26,291 bases of DNA from an uncultured candidate division Zixibacteria bacterium. Its GTDB lineage: Bacteria; Zixibacteria; MSB-5A5; GN15; FEB-12. This document shows, in pieces, positions 13,046-25,200 of the stretch; within the stretch, counting starts at the first letter, position 1, and each line of letters opens with the position of its first letter. A model generated the notes under the pieces. That model saw only the letters and a program-made list of their open reading frames with translations. It searched no databases and was not told the DNA's origin. Both the position numbers and the translations under genes were made by a program. The DNA lies in the NCBI GenBank assembly GCA_913009765.1, contig CAJVYT010000015.1, positions 1 to 26,291 of the forward strand. Direction: 5' to 3'.

Positions 13046-15804
13046 ATAAGATTTTGCTATCCCTCCTATTAGTACTATTAATCTTCTATTTTTCTCCTCC
13101 AGCATATGCAACAGGGGAAAACGGAACGATGATGCTAAATTTCAGTTCTAACATCTATATTCAAAATGAAAGCGCTCTAAAAAGTCAATTTCAACCCCTC
13201 TATATCAAGATTGTAGAATTTCAAAACAACACACAAAAATCTGTCTGGCAATCATTAATCACTGTTCCGGAGGATACTAAGATATCTTTGCCCTCTGGAA
13301 AATATAAGTTCTATATTCAACTTAAAGGGCATAGAACTATTTGGGAATTGAATAACGAGGGTGAGGGTTATCAAGTTTCTTCCGGAAATGAAACTGTCAT
13401 CCCTCTATTTGGCAATTTTTTAGGCAAAGAAGTACTTGCTGATGCTCCTTGGCGAATTGAACCTGGCGATTCTATTCCCGTACTCGTCATGGTGAAAGAC
13501 GCCAATGAAATTTATGGCGACTACGATTTAGGAAATATTGAATTCTATCGTGACAACGATTGCGACCGAGATCCTAATGAAAACGACGACACACCACTTC
13601 CTTCATACACAGAAACAGCATGGAATGGCTTAATAATAAATAACACTATCTATAATTTATACAAACCGGGTGATTGGTACGGCATCACGAATTTGGACCC
13701 TGCATCTGAGAGTTTAACTGGGGAAGTTTGCTTCCATGCAGTTATAAGGGATATCGGAGGGATATTAGATCCTGATGGCGATACACATAGCTTTTTTACG
13801 GTGAATATAGCAAGTGATCCTTTACCTAGTTTTTGGAACTGGTATTCAGGCGATACCCACTACCATAGCAGTTATACTGATAACAAGTGGGAATTTGGTT
13901 ATCCTGTTGAAGCAACAGTGGAAGCTGGTAAAGCTGTTGGCTTGGAATGGACGACTATTACTGACCATTCCTTTGATCTAGATGATATAAGGACTGGTGA
14001 AACAAATGTTAATCATAAATGGAACTCATTGAAAAATGCTGTTGCTCTTTATCAAAGTGATCCATCCTTCAAACCTATCTTAGGGGAAGAAGTCTCGGTG
14101 AATAGAACCGATGGGAGGATTGGCCATTTTCTGGTTTACGGGATGGAAAACTTCAACAGTATCGGTGGGAGTGGATATGATTTTTTCCCAGGACAGGCAG
14201 ACGAATATTGTGAATGGCATTTTCCCTTACCGCCCTCAGAAGATTATACTTGTAGTGAAACTTGGTCTCTCCAGCAAGCCATAAGTTACGTTAATTCGCA
14301 GGATGGAATTGCTTTTGCAGCACATCCGGGGGATACTGGGACAGCGTTAGGGCGAGGAGGATGGATACAAAGTGATTATGATTTGCCGGGGTATAATGGT
14401 TTAGAAATCTGGAACGCCGTGAGAACAAATGAAACTGATTGGGCAACTCAACTTGAAAACGGCCTAACAGACTGGAAACGATTATTAAAAAATGGACGCC
14501 GAGATGTTTTTATTATAGGTGGAACCGACGCCCATGGCGACTTCAGTCATGAATATAAAAATGACATGGCGCTTTGGCCACCTGATTGCTGCACTTCTGA
14601 AAGCGATAACGCCTATGGCAAGGTTCGTACTGTAGTTTATAGCGATGAGGGGCTAACTGAAAACGGTATTCTGGAGGGCTTAAAAAATGGCCATTCAATA
14701 ATGACAGACGGTCCTCTAGTAACCTTTACAATAAACAATGAAATCATCGGTAATACGACAGAAATTGCCTATGAAACTTCTCCTACCTTGGAAATTAGCT
14801 GGAAATCTTCACCCGAGTTCGGAGACGTTGGGAACATAAAAATATATCGTGGTGATTCAACAGGTGAAACGAAAGTCTTTGATAATCATCCGAGTCTTCT
14901 CCCGGGAGGTTATAGCGGAACCTTACAGGATGGTTACGCTACTTGGACAGATCCAACTACGTTGACTCTAAACTCCTACTACAGGATTGAAGTTCAATCC
15001 TCCGTAGGATTCCCACCTAATAATGTGGACTATAGAGCCTACACCAACCCTATCTGGGTTGATGTGTGGCCTTATTGCACTGTTTCACAGGGAGCCTCAA
15101 TTAGCATTCAACAAACATGTATAGACGATCCTGATCCCCCCGAAGCCCCTTCTCTAGTTTGGCCCAGCTCCGGTGAGACCATCGCTGACAGCACGCCAAC
15201 GTTTGTGTGGAACCGGCCTAACGACACTGGCAGCGGTGTTGATTACTATCAAATCGATGTTGACGGCACAAGTAATTTCTATGGAGACACTTCCCCACAG
15301 CCATCTTACACTTGGCCAAGCGCTTTGAGCAACGGACCTCATACGTGGAAGGTGCAGGCTAGAGACGGCGCAGGAAACTACGGCAACTGGAGCGAGACAA
15401 GAACGTTTATCGTTGACACTTCAAACGATCAGCAGACCACAGCCGGGACTATTTCTGAAACTCATGCCTGCGACTCGATAACCGTCACCGCAACCTATAG
15501 TGGTGATGTGGACAACGACGGCTCAGCCACCCTCGACTATAAGCTGTCTTCATCAGGCACATGGGGCGGCGGTATTGGAATGACAGATCAGGGCACACAA
15601 TACCAAGAAACAATCTCAGGACTAAGCGAAAGCGCAAACTATGACGTCAGAGTGACATATAACGATCCAGATGGAGTCATACCACCCGGGAACAACGTAC
15701 AAACAATAACGGGAATAAACACCGGAAGCTGCCCGATAAATAATCCACCTTACGATGTGGTGATACAATCACCACTTAGGGGCGTGATGGAGGCGCAATT
15801 ATGA
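13042..15804 (+). CDS. Secreted CehA/McbA-like PHP-domain metallohydrolase, 920 aa
   Basis: The GTG start gives a signal peptide (MNKILLSLLLVLLIFYF ... AYA). Residues 28-265 form a beta-rich N-terminal region. The PHP metal-binding domain follows: D271-x-H273-x-H275 (DTHYHSSYTDN), TDHS (D308, H309), GEE (E349-E350), H362, AHP (H428) and GTDAHGD (D496, H498). This is the full ligand set for a polynuclear metal centre, typical of phosphoesterase or CehA-type amide/ester hydrolases. Residues 590-690 are a beta domain, and 697-910 two FN3/Ig-like domains nearly identical in DNA to those of the next gene. The protein then ends abruptly (SPLRGVMEAQL) exactly where its paralogue begins another domain, so the C-terminus looks truncated. 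It acts outside the cell; the substrate is unknown. Many N-x-S/T sites. Confidence 0.88.
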   Translation: MNKILLSLLLVLLIFYFSPPAYATGENGTMMLNFSSNIYIQNESALKSQFQPLYIKIVEFQNNTQKSVWQSLITVPEDTKISLPSGKYKFYIQLKGHRTIWELNNEGEGYQVSSGNETVIPLFGNFLGKEVLADAPWRIEPGDSIPVLVMVKDANEIYGDYDLGNIEFYRDNDCDRDPNENDDTPLPSYTETAWNGLIINNTIYNLYKPGDWYGITNLDPASESLTGEVCFHAVIRDIGGILDPDGDTHSFFTVNIASDPLPSFWNWYSGDTHYHSSYTDNKWEFGYPVEATVEAGKAVGLEWTTITDHSFDLDDIRTGETNVNHKWNSLKNAVALYQSDPSFKPILGEEVSVNRTDGRIGHFLVYGMENFNSIGGSGYDFFPGQADEYCEWHFPLPPSEDYTCSETWSLQQAISYVNSQDGIAFAAHPGDTGTALGRGGWIQSDYDLPGYNGLEIWNAVRTNETDWATQLENGLTDWKRLLKNGRRDVFIIGGTDAHGDFSHEYKNDMALWPPDCCTSESDNAYGKVRTVVYSDEGLTENGILEGLKNGHSIMTDGPLVTFTINNEIIGNTTEIAYETSPTLEISWKSSPEFGDVGNIKIYRGDSTGETKVFDNHPSLLPGGYSGTLQDGYATWTDPTTLTLNSYYRIEVQSSVGFPPNNVDYRAYTNPIWVDVWPYCTVSQGASISIQQTCIDDPDPPEAPSLVWPSSGETIADSTPTFVWNRPNDTGSGVDYYQIDVDGTSNFYGDTSPQPSYTWPSALSNGPHTWKVQARDGAGNYGNWSETRTFIVDTSNDQQTTAGTISETHACDSITVTATYSGDVDNDGSATLDYKLSSSGTWGGGIGMTDQGTQYQETISGLSESANYDVRVTYNDPDGVIPPGNNVQTITGINTGSCPINNPPYDVVIQSPLRGVMEAQL
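15130..15773 (+). repeat. Direct repeat copy 1 (about 640 bp) of paired FN3/Ig-like domains
   Basis: Nearly the same DNA recurs at 18308-18945 with a 6-bp indel. The flanking N-terminal and PHP parts of the two genes are far more diverged, so this stretch has been homogenised or copied recently. Confidence 0.85.
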
Positions 15805-16208
15805 AAGAGAAGAAATTGAATTGGAAATTATTGTTAATCGTTATCTTTTTAGGCCTGTTATCTTATTTTGTGATGGGTCTCTGGAAAGTTGGTTTATTGG
15901 TAAGCGTTTTTGGAATATTAGTACTTCTGGTATATTACTTGAAAGAACTATGGGTGAAAACAGGCATTATAGGATTAATTTATGGCTATGTCGGTCCAAG
16001 TCTTTTATTTGCACTAAGCATCTACGGTGGCGCTGGAAGCAGGAAAATAGCCTTAATTTTTTATCCATCAGTCATTACAAAAATGAAATTAGATTTTTTA
16101 TCTATTTTGTATGGGAATACGGTTTATATCTTTTCTCAAGTGTTATTTTGGTTTTCCATCGGAGCTGTAATTGGTTTAATTTATCAAAAGTGGAGGGAAA
16201 GAAGATGA
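15801..16208 (+). CDS. Small cassette membrane protein, copy C
   Basis: A 135-residue protein with a basic N-terminus (MKEKKLNWK) and about five hydrophobic helices, ending with the basic KWRERR. It occupies the same place as the 112-residue protein before the first CehA-like gene: GGAGG 7 nt before the ATG, an ATGA overlap with the preceding gene and another ATGA overlap with the following one. Sequence likeness to copy B is weak (the last helix IGAVIGLIYQKW compares with LIGAIILSQIARLL), so common descent rests partly on position. Function unknown. Confidence 0.78.
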   Translation: MKEKKLNWKLLLIVIFLGLLSYFVMGLWKVGLLVSVFGILVLLVYYLKELWVKTGIIGLIYGYVGPSLLFALSIYGGAGSRKIALIFYPSVITKMKLDFLSILYGNTVYIFSQVLFWFSIGAVIGLIYQKWRERR

Positions 16209-19200
16209 AACAATTTTTCTTAATTGCGGTACTATTAATATTCATTTTGCCAGGATTTGTAGGTGCCTCAGAAAATGGCACGATAACTTTGGATTTTACT
16301 TCAAACCTCACCATTCAAGGGACAACTCGATTCCAACCATTATTCATTCAAATTGCGGAGGTAAAGCCTAACAAGGAAACAATTATCTGGGAATCTTTAA
16401 TAGAGTCTCCGAATGACATTAATATTTCTGTAGTACCTGGCGAGTATAAGTTATATTACAAAGCGCAAGGCCATAGAACAATCTGGGAACTTGATAATGA
16501 AGGGGTAAATTACAATGTTTCATCATCAGATAATCTGATCTTGCCATTGTATGCCAATGAACCAGGTCTTAAAGAGGTTTTTGCAGATGGGCCTTGGAGA
16601 ACGGTGAACAACCAGATACCTATATTTTTATTGGTGAAGGATACTGATAATCTTCAGTGTTGTGGATTGGACGATTATGACTTGGGCAATGTGGAGATTT
16701 ACCAGGACACCAATTGTGATTGGGACAATGACGAAGGTTCAGACTCACTTCTAACAACAGAGACTAGGTGGAGCGGGACAACAATTAACGCAACTCAAAA
16801 TGGCAATCTATATTTCCCGGGGGATTGGTACGGCATTACTTATCTCGATGCTTCTCTTTATGGCATAAGTGGGAATGCATGTTTCCATGTGGTTATCAGA
16901 GATATCGGTGGTATTACGGATTTAGATGGCGATACTCACAGTCATTTTAATGTTTCAGTTGGTGTGGGGGATTTACCTTCTTTGGAGGATTGGTATGCTG
17001 GGGATGTACATTACCACAGTTATTATACTGATAATAATGTAGAGGTTGGAGCACCAATTGAAGCAACCGTGGAAGCAGGGAAATCCATTGGACTTGACTG
17101 GGTCACCATAACTGACCATTCATTTGATCTTGATTCTTATATGTGGGACACTGAGTATAACAGACTATTTGATGAAGAGGGAAAATGGGATGACTTTGGA
17201 AATGACTGTAAAGATGTATCACAGGGAGGTCATTCAGATTCTGAATTTAAATGTATAAGAGCTGAAGAAATATCAGTTCAAAACGCCAATGGAAAATTTG
17301 TTCATCTTTTAGGGTATAATATAAGTGTTAACATAGATGGCGAAGGTGCAGATGGATTGGGGTGGTACTATCCCAAAGAATTTAACTTAGACCTAGTGGG
17401 CAGTGATGGTCTCGATGATACTTCCATTACTTTTAATCTTCCACAGGTGATTACATGGATCAATGCACAAGGTGGTTTTGCATATGCTTCGCATCCAGCA
17501 TATCAACCGCCTAGTTTACCACCGTTAAATAGAGACATTTGGCAAACAGCAGATTATAACTTGATATTTGATGGTGATCCGAACAATGATTATTCAGGTC
17601 TTGAAGTTTGGAACTCTATAGGAAATGAAACCTACCGAGATGCAGGGATAACGAAATGGAAAGAACTCCTAAGAAACGGTGAAACGGTTTACATCTCAGG
17701 AGGCAGTGATGCACACGGCGATTTCAGTCACGGCTCAAAGCTGGATTGGACGGGAGTTGAACGAACTGATAATAATTTTGGGAAAGTGCGTACTGCGGTT
17801 TACGTCCCGGGTTACTCTCAAAGCAGTGTTCCACCTCAAACCGAAATTCTTAACGCTTTAAGAGATGGCCATTCCATCATGACCGACGGCCCTCTCATCA
17901 GTTTTACAGTTTACGATTACACTACTGGAGTCGAGAAGAGTATTGGGAACACATTAGCGGTTGGAGCTGACACTAACCTTGGCATTGACATAAGAGGTGC
18001 ATCTAGTCCTGAGTTCGGGAGCACAATCTACTATACTCTCTGGTACGGTGTAATAAATGAAAATGAAAGTATAATAGACTCAGGAAGCTTCCCTGCCTAT
18101 CCAAGTGGACTCGATTGGATTTACATTAATACAGCCGATTTCCCGATTTACAACCAGCCCGGTTATTTCAGGATCGAGGCGAACTCGACAGACTCAAACG
18201 GCGTTACCCATAGAGCATATACAAACCCGATCTGGATTGATGTAGTTCCATATTGTCCTGCTTCTCAAGGCTCTTCTTTCAGCATTCAACAAACCTGCGT
18301 TACCGATCCTTTCCCGCCCGAAGCTCCGACCCTTGTCTGGCCCGGCCCCAGCGAGACCATCGCTGACAGCACGCCAACGTTTGTGTGGAACCGGCCTAAC
18401 GACACTGGCAGCGGCGTTGATTACTATCAGATCGATGTTGACGGCACGGTTAATTTCTATGGAGACACCTCTCTACAGCCATCCTACGCTTGGCCAACCA
18501 CCTTGAGCAATGGGCCTCATACTTGGAAAGTGCAGGCACGGGATGGCGCAGGAAACTACGGAAACTGGAGCGAGACGAGAACGTTTATTGTTGACACGTC
18601 TAATGACCAGCAGATCACGGCAGGCACGATCAGCGAGACTCATGCCTGCGATTCCATAACCGTCACAGCAACCTACTCTGGCGATGTGGACAACGACGGA
18701 TCCGCAACCTTAGATTACAAGCTGTCTTCATCAGGAACATGGGGCGGTGAGATTGCGATGATTGACCAGGGTACACAGTACCTAGAAACAATCTCAGGAC
18801 TAAGCGAAAGCACAAACTATGACGTCAGAGTGACATATAACGATCCAGATGGAGTGGTGGGAGCCAACCCGCAGACTATAACCGCGATAAACACCGGCAG
18901 CTGCCCTGTAAATAACCCACCCTACGACGTAGTGATCGAATCACCCGCAGACGGAGCAACATACAACCTCGGCGACACTATAACCTTTGACAGCAAACTA
19001 CCCAGAGACCCAGAAGACGGTTGGCTTCCAGACACAGCAAGCATATGGACCTCAAGCATTGACGGATACCTCGACATTGGCTGGTACTTCACTCGAACAG
19101 ACCTCAGCAGCGGAACCCATACTATAACACTCAATGTTACAGACAGCCAGGGCGCAAGCACAATAGACCAAGTCACAATAACGGTGAATGCTCCCGGAGG

Positions 19201-22200
19201 AGGGGAAACCAACGACCTAGCAGTCTCCAACGTCTACACAAACCCACTATACCCCACATCCAGCCAGTCCTTCAACGTATATTACACCGTAACAAACGAA
19301 GGTCAAAACACTGAAAATACAATAAACGTAAACCTATATGTCGACGGTTCAAAAGTCTCCTCACAGTTTGCGGACGGACCATTAAAAACACAAACAATCA
19401 CAATGCTGGCACCCGGAGAATCCCAGCAGGACTACTTCTCAATATCACGGCCAGAGGGAAGTTACCAGCTAGATGTCGAGGTAGAGCAAGTAGTAGGAGA
19501 GACCGACATCTCTGATAATACTGGCTCTACAACCGTTGACGTCGGAGCGCCCGGACCACTCACAATCGAAATCCAGACACCCAATGGAGGTGAATTGGTA
19601 CAACCAGACGGAAGCTCAAATTGGATATGGTGGGTCCCACCGCCCAATACACAACATAATTGGGACATATATTGGGGGCGGACCAGCAACCCCGGAGTAT
19701 GGAATTTAATTAGAGCCGGCTGGACACAGCTTAACGAATATCCAGTCAATCGTAACGAAGAAGATGAGGATGTTTCAACATATCCTGATGCAAATGATTA
19801 CCTAATAAAAGTCGTTCATTTGGATGAAAATAATATAGAAGATGCATCAGATATTTCTGACGGTGCTTTTACCATACGAAACTACCCATCGTTCACCGGA
19901 CTAGGTGGAGCAATCGACGCTGGAACCGGAGACGCAGTAGATCTATTCTGGAACACGGCAACAGACCCCAGTACCCCTGTCACATACAATATTTACATAT
20001 CTACAACAAGTGGTGGACAAGACTTTACCACACCAAATTACACCACACAGAATCTCGTGTACCAGGTAACAAACCTGACAACTGACCAGACATACTATTT
20101 CGTCGTCAGGGCCGAAGATGCCGCCGGAAACGAAGAAAGTAACACAGTGGAAAAAAGCGCAACCCCCACAACAACCGGCGGAATGCCGGATTTGATAGTT
20201 AACTCAACAAACCCCACAACACTCTCAGGAACCAAGATGTTCAATAAAGTATGGATACAAAACGGAGGAACCTTAACTGCTGCAGGAACACTCGTGCTAA
20301 ACGCCGACACAATCCAGATCGATGCAGGCGGTAAAATCGCCGCAGATGGATGGGGTAGAACCAATGAGGACCACCCACCAGAAGGCACAGCACCGCTAGA
20401 CGATACTAAATCAGATTCTTACTGTTACCTGGCGGGTAAAGCCACTCAAGGAGCTGGCGGCGGAGCCTATGGAGGATCTGGAGGGATGGGGGGATGGGCA
20501 CCATTTAATAGTATAACAGGCGATGATTGCGAGGATTATTGGCCCTATGGCACAAACGGTTTCGCAGGAGCAGGGGCAGCGTCATATGGGTCGGCAGGGG
20601 GGCAGACGATTCAAGAGGGGATGGAAGGAGGGACACAACAATGGAAATCAAGTCATAATGACCTTGGGGATGGAGGATTTGGCGGTGGAGCAATTACACT
20701 CAATGCTCGTCTAATAAATAATAGTGGAATAGTAACAGCAGATGGAGATACAGGTGGCACCGCTGGGTTGTGTTCTGGAGGTTACTACTGCACCGGAAAA
20801 GGGGGTGGCAGCGGCGGAGGAATCCTCGTAATAGCCCAGGATTATATCTGTAACAGTGGGTTATTCTCAGCAGATGGCGGAGACGGTGGCGGCGGAACAG
20901 ACCATGTAGCTGGTGGAGGAGCAGGAGGTGGAGGCAGAATAAAGATATTCTATGGAACAAAAAATGAAAATTCATGTGCCTTGACCGTAGACCCAGGAAT
21001 TAGGGGGACTGGGTATTATGCAAATGCTTCTTATGCAGCTAGCGGAACAAGTTATTATGAAGACAATCTTCCTCCAATCATTACCATCGATTCTCCAACA
21101 GATTCAATCTACAGCAGCAGCCTGGTCGATTTGAAATACTCAGTAAATGAACCTACGTCCTGGGAGGCTATAAGTGTCAACGGTGGAATAAATCAAACCG
21201 GAGGAAATCAGACCCTCACAGGACTTCCAGAAGGACAGAATAATGTTACAGTCTATGCAAATGACACCGCCGGAAACCTGGCTTCAAAAACAGTCTGGTT
21301 CAATATTATAGTCAATGAAGCACCCACTATCACAAACTATTCTCCAGTAGCCAATCCAACAATCAATGAAGGCCAATCTCAGGACTTTGGAATCATAGTA
21401 TCTGATCCAGATGGCGATTTCCTAACGTACCAATGGGCATTAAACGGAACTGTCGTTGCGACTACACAAAACTATACTTATGTTGCGGATTATGATAGCG
21501 CTGGTGTTTATAACGCAAAGGTAACTGTATCAGATGGCGAGCTTACAGATTCGCAGGAATGGAACCTCACAATTATTTATGTAAATCTCCCTCCAGTTCT
21601 AGGTCAAATCGGGAATAAATTCATACAAGAGAACCAAACCCTCGAGTTCACAGTTTTAGGTTCAGACCCAGATAATGATCAGTTAACCTACTCTGCATCA
21701 AATCTACCACCAGGCGCTCAATTCAATGCTACCAATAGAACATTCACATGGGCCCCTACACTTGGTCAAAACGGAACATATGTAGATGTTCATTTTGAAG
21801 TTACAGACGGACAATACATTGACGGTGAAAACATCAACATAACCGTCATTGATGTGGACATAACCCCGCCGACAATCACAAACGTCTCCCACTCTCCACA
21901 GAATCCAACTGACCAGGATAATATCACCGTATCAGCAAATGTCAGCGACAATGTTGGCGTTGACAGTGTATGGGTCAATTACACCACCGATGGTTGGGCA
22001 AACTATACTGTCAAGGAGATGACCGAAACACAGCCACAGTCACAATCATCTCCCGGCATCTATGAAGACACGGAAGGCAAGCACAAGAAAGATGAGGTCA
22101 AGAAAAAGGATAAGAAAGTGAAGGAGAAGAAAAAGAAGAAGGTAGTCATTAAACACAAACCTGGAAAAAAACCTCTCAAAGGCGAGATAGAGAGATTGAA

Positions 22201-25200
22201 CGGCACAAAAGCCAGAGACCTTGACAAAATAGAATCAATAGTTGTCGAAGTCGATGACATCACTAAATTTGTAACGGAGATGAAGAAAAATCCAGATGTG
22301 GAATCAGTTGAAGAGGCAGTCGTTTATCAAGCCCTACTCACACCCACTGATACCTATTACCCCGAGCAATGGAACATGGAAAACATTAACGCAGAAGAGG
22401 GCTGGAACAATGCACTCGGAAGCAATGTAACAATAGCCATAATCGACACTGGTGTAGACTACACCCACCCAGATCTCGATGACAACGTAATACTTGGTTA
22501 TGACTGGGTAAACGATGACAGCGACCCCATGGATGACAATGGCCACGGCACCCATGTAGCAGGAATCGCCGCAGCCGAGCTGAACGGCATCGGAGTAGTC
22601 GGAACCTCGCCCGGATCAAACATACTAGCAATGAAGGTGCTCGACGCATCAGGAGCAGGCTATGACTACGATGTCGCCGCTGCAATCATAAGCGCCACCG
22701 ATTCTGGAGTTGACATAATCAGCCTCAGCCTCGGCGGCGGATACTCAACAGTAATCGAAGACGCCTGCAACTATGCCAATAGCAGAGGAGTTTTAATCAT
22801 AGCAGCCGCTGGTAACACAGGTGGAAGCGTCCTATACCCCGCAGCACTTGACACAGTCATCGCCGTCTCATCCCTTAACTCGGATAACACAATCTCAAGC
22901 TTCAGCTCCAGAGGCCCGCAGATAGAGCTCAGCGCACCAGGAGGCGGAGACCGGCTCATCTATTCCACATATCCCAACAACGCCTTTGCATGGGCCTCCG
23001 GCACATCCATGGCCGCACCCCACGTCAGCGGAGTCGCAGCCCTAGTGAAATCCATGCACCAAAACTGGACAAACACAGAAATCAGAAATTATCTACAATC
23101 AACAGCAACCGACCTCGGTGCAGCCGGTAAAGACAATCTCTATGGATACGGGCTCATCGATGCCAGCAAGATAACCGGAAACACCACCGAACCAAGCCCA
23201 CCAACTTCAGCCTATAACGACAGCAAGATTGAACTAACCCTTTCAGCTGATGAATCGTCCTCACCGACAACGGTGGGAATCACTTTAACCGCGAAGCATG
23301 ACATGAACAAAGTCCGACTGAAAGACACGATTATCAATGGAAGCACAATTACAAATATCAATTCCAGCAAAGGCAAGGTCAAATTCGGAAGACCCCACAA
23401 GGGAAATGAGAGAAACCTGGACTGGAACATCGGACACATTAAATCTGGCGAAACCTATACCCTCACCTTCGACATAGAAAACACTGGCTGCATTGACACA
23501 GGTGCAACCGTGGAAGGAAAAATTGGCAAGGAAAAATATGTTTCTGGAGAAACAGATCCATTGTGCTTGACAAGTGGAACTGAAGTTAGCACACTCCAAA
23601 CCCAAGGCACATATACCAAGGATATCGGAAAATTCCCAGCAGACACAACAGTTGAGTACTATATTGTCGCATATGACACTGCAGGAAATGAAAATTCAAC
23701 AAGCGATGACATAAAAACTGTATATGTTTCTGATAGGACACCCCCCTCATTGATTGAATTCGTCCCGCCAACAGACATCAATGGTTCAACTCTAATAAGG
23801 AACTATTCCTTTATCAATGTAACAGCCTCCGATAACATAGGCGTTGATTCAGCCCTTCTTGAATGGAATAACTCAAATGAGTCCATGACCAAGGAAGGAA
23901 GTGGTCCTACAGCTACGTTTTATACGAATAAGACCGACCTCGCAAACGGTGTCTACACCTACAGAGTATGGGTCAATGACACATCGGGCAACTGGAATGT
24001 AAGTGAAACACGGAATGTAACAATTGACATAAATCAACCACCAACAACAGCAGACGATTATGCAACCCTATCTGAGGGAGGTTCAGTCAACATTAATGTA
24101 GCTGCCAATGACACTGATCCTGATGACGGTCTCAATCTATCATCTATAGTAGTTACCTCTGGTCCAAGCAATGGTGGAGTAGTTGTGAATGCAGATGACA
24201 CCATTGATTATACTCACGATGATAGTGAGACAACATCTGACTCATTTAATTACACGATAGAGGATAATTCCGGTGCGGTAAGCAACGAGGGAATTGTCTC
24301 AATCACTGTAACAGCTGTCAATGACCCGCCCATGGCCGTGGATGACTCTGGCACTGTAGCTGAAGAAGGTTCAGTCTTGGTAGATGTTCTTGCAAACGAC
24401 AATGACCCTGACAGCACACCCACAATCCAGTCCTTCACACAGGGAACATATGGGATCGTATCTGGGGTTGCGGGGCAGCTCCAATATGTTCATGATGGCA
24501 GTGAAACAACATCTGATAGTTTCACATACAACCTAACTGATGGGGAGTTTACTGGCACTGCCACAGTATCTATAACAATAACTCCAGTAAATGATCCGCC
24601 AACAGCATTAAATGATTCATACAGCATTGATGAGGATGCCGCCCTCAATGTATCTGCTCCGGGGGTCCTAGGAAACGATACTGATGCAGATAGTGTCAGT
24701 CTCACAGCGGTCTTGGTCAGCAATGTCAGCAACGGCGGGCTCACACTCAGCCCTGACGGCTCATTCAATTACGCCCCAAACCCCAGTTACAGTGGTTCTG
24801 ACAGCTTCGAATACAAGGTCAACGATGGCACTGTCAACAGTAGTGTCACTACGGTAAACATCATCGTGAATCCTGCACCGACAACAACAAGTACTACAAC
24901 AACCACTACATCTACAACCACGACAACGATTCCAACGACGACAAGCACCTCCACAACAACAACAACTTCCAGTACTACCACCACAACCCTCCTGCCATCT
25001 ACCTCTCCAATAATAACCTGGGAATCTCCAACACCCGCCGATGGCGCTACTGTTAATGAGAATAGTGTCTATCTTAACACGACCATAACAGATGACAGCG
25101 ACACTTCTGCTTTCTTTGACTGGAATCGTAGCCTTGTAGGTTACTGGTCTATGGACTATTACAACTCAACAGGCGTCTTTGACAACTCAACCTACGACAA

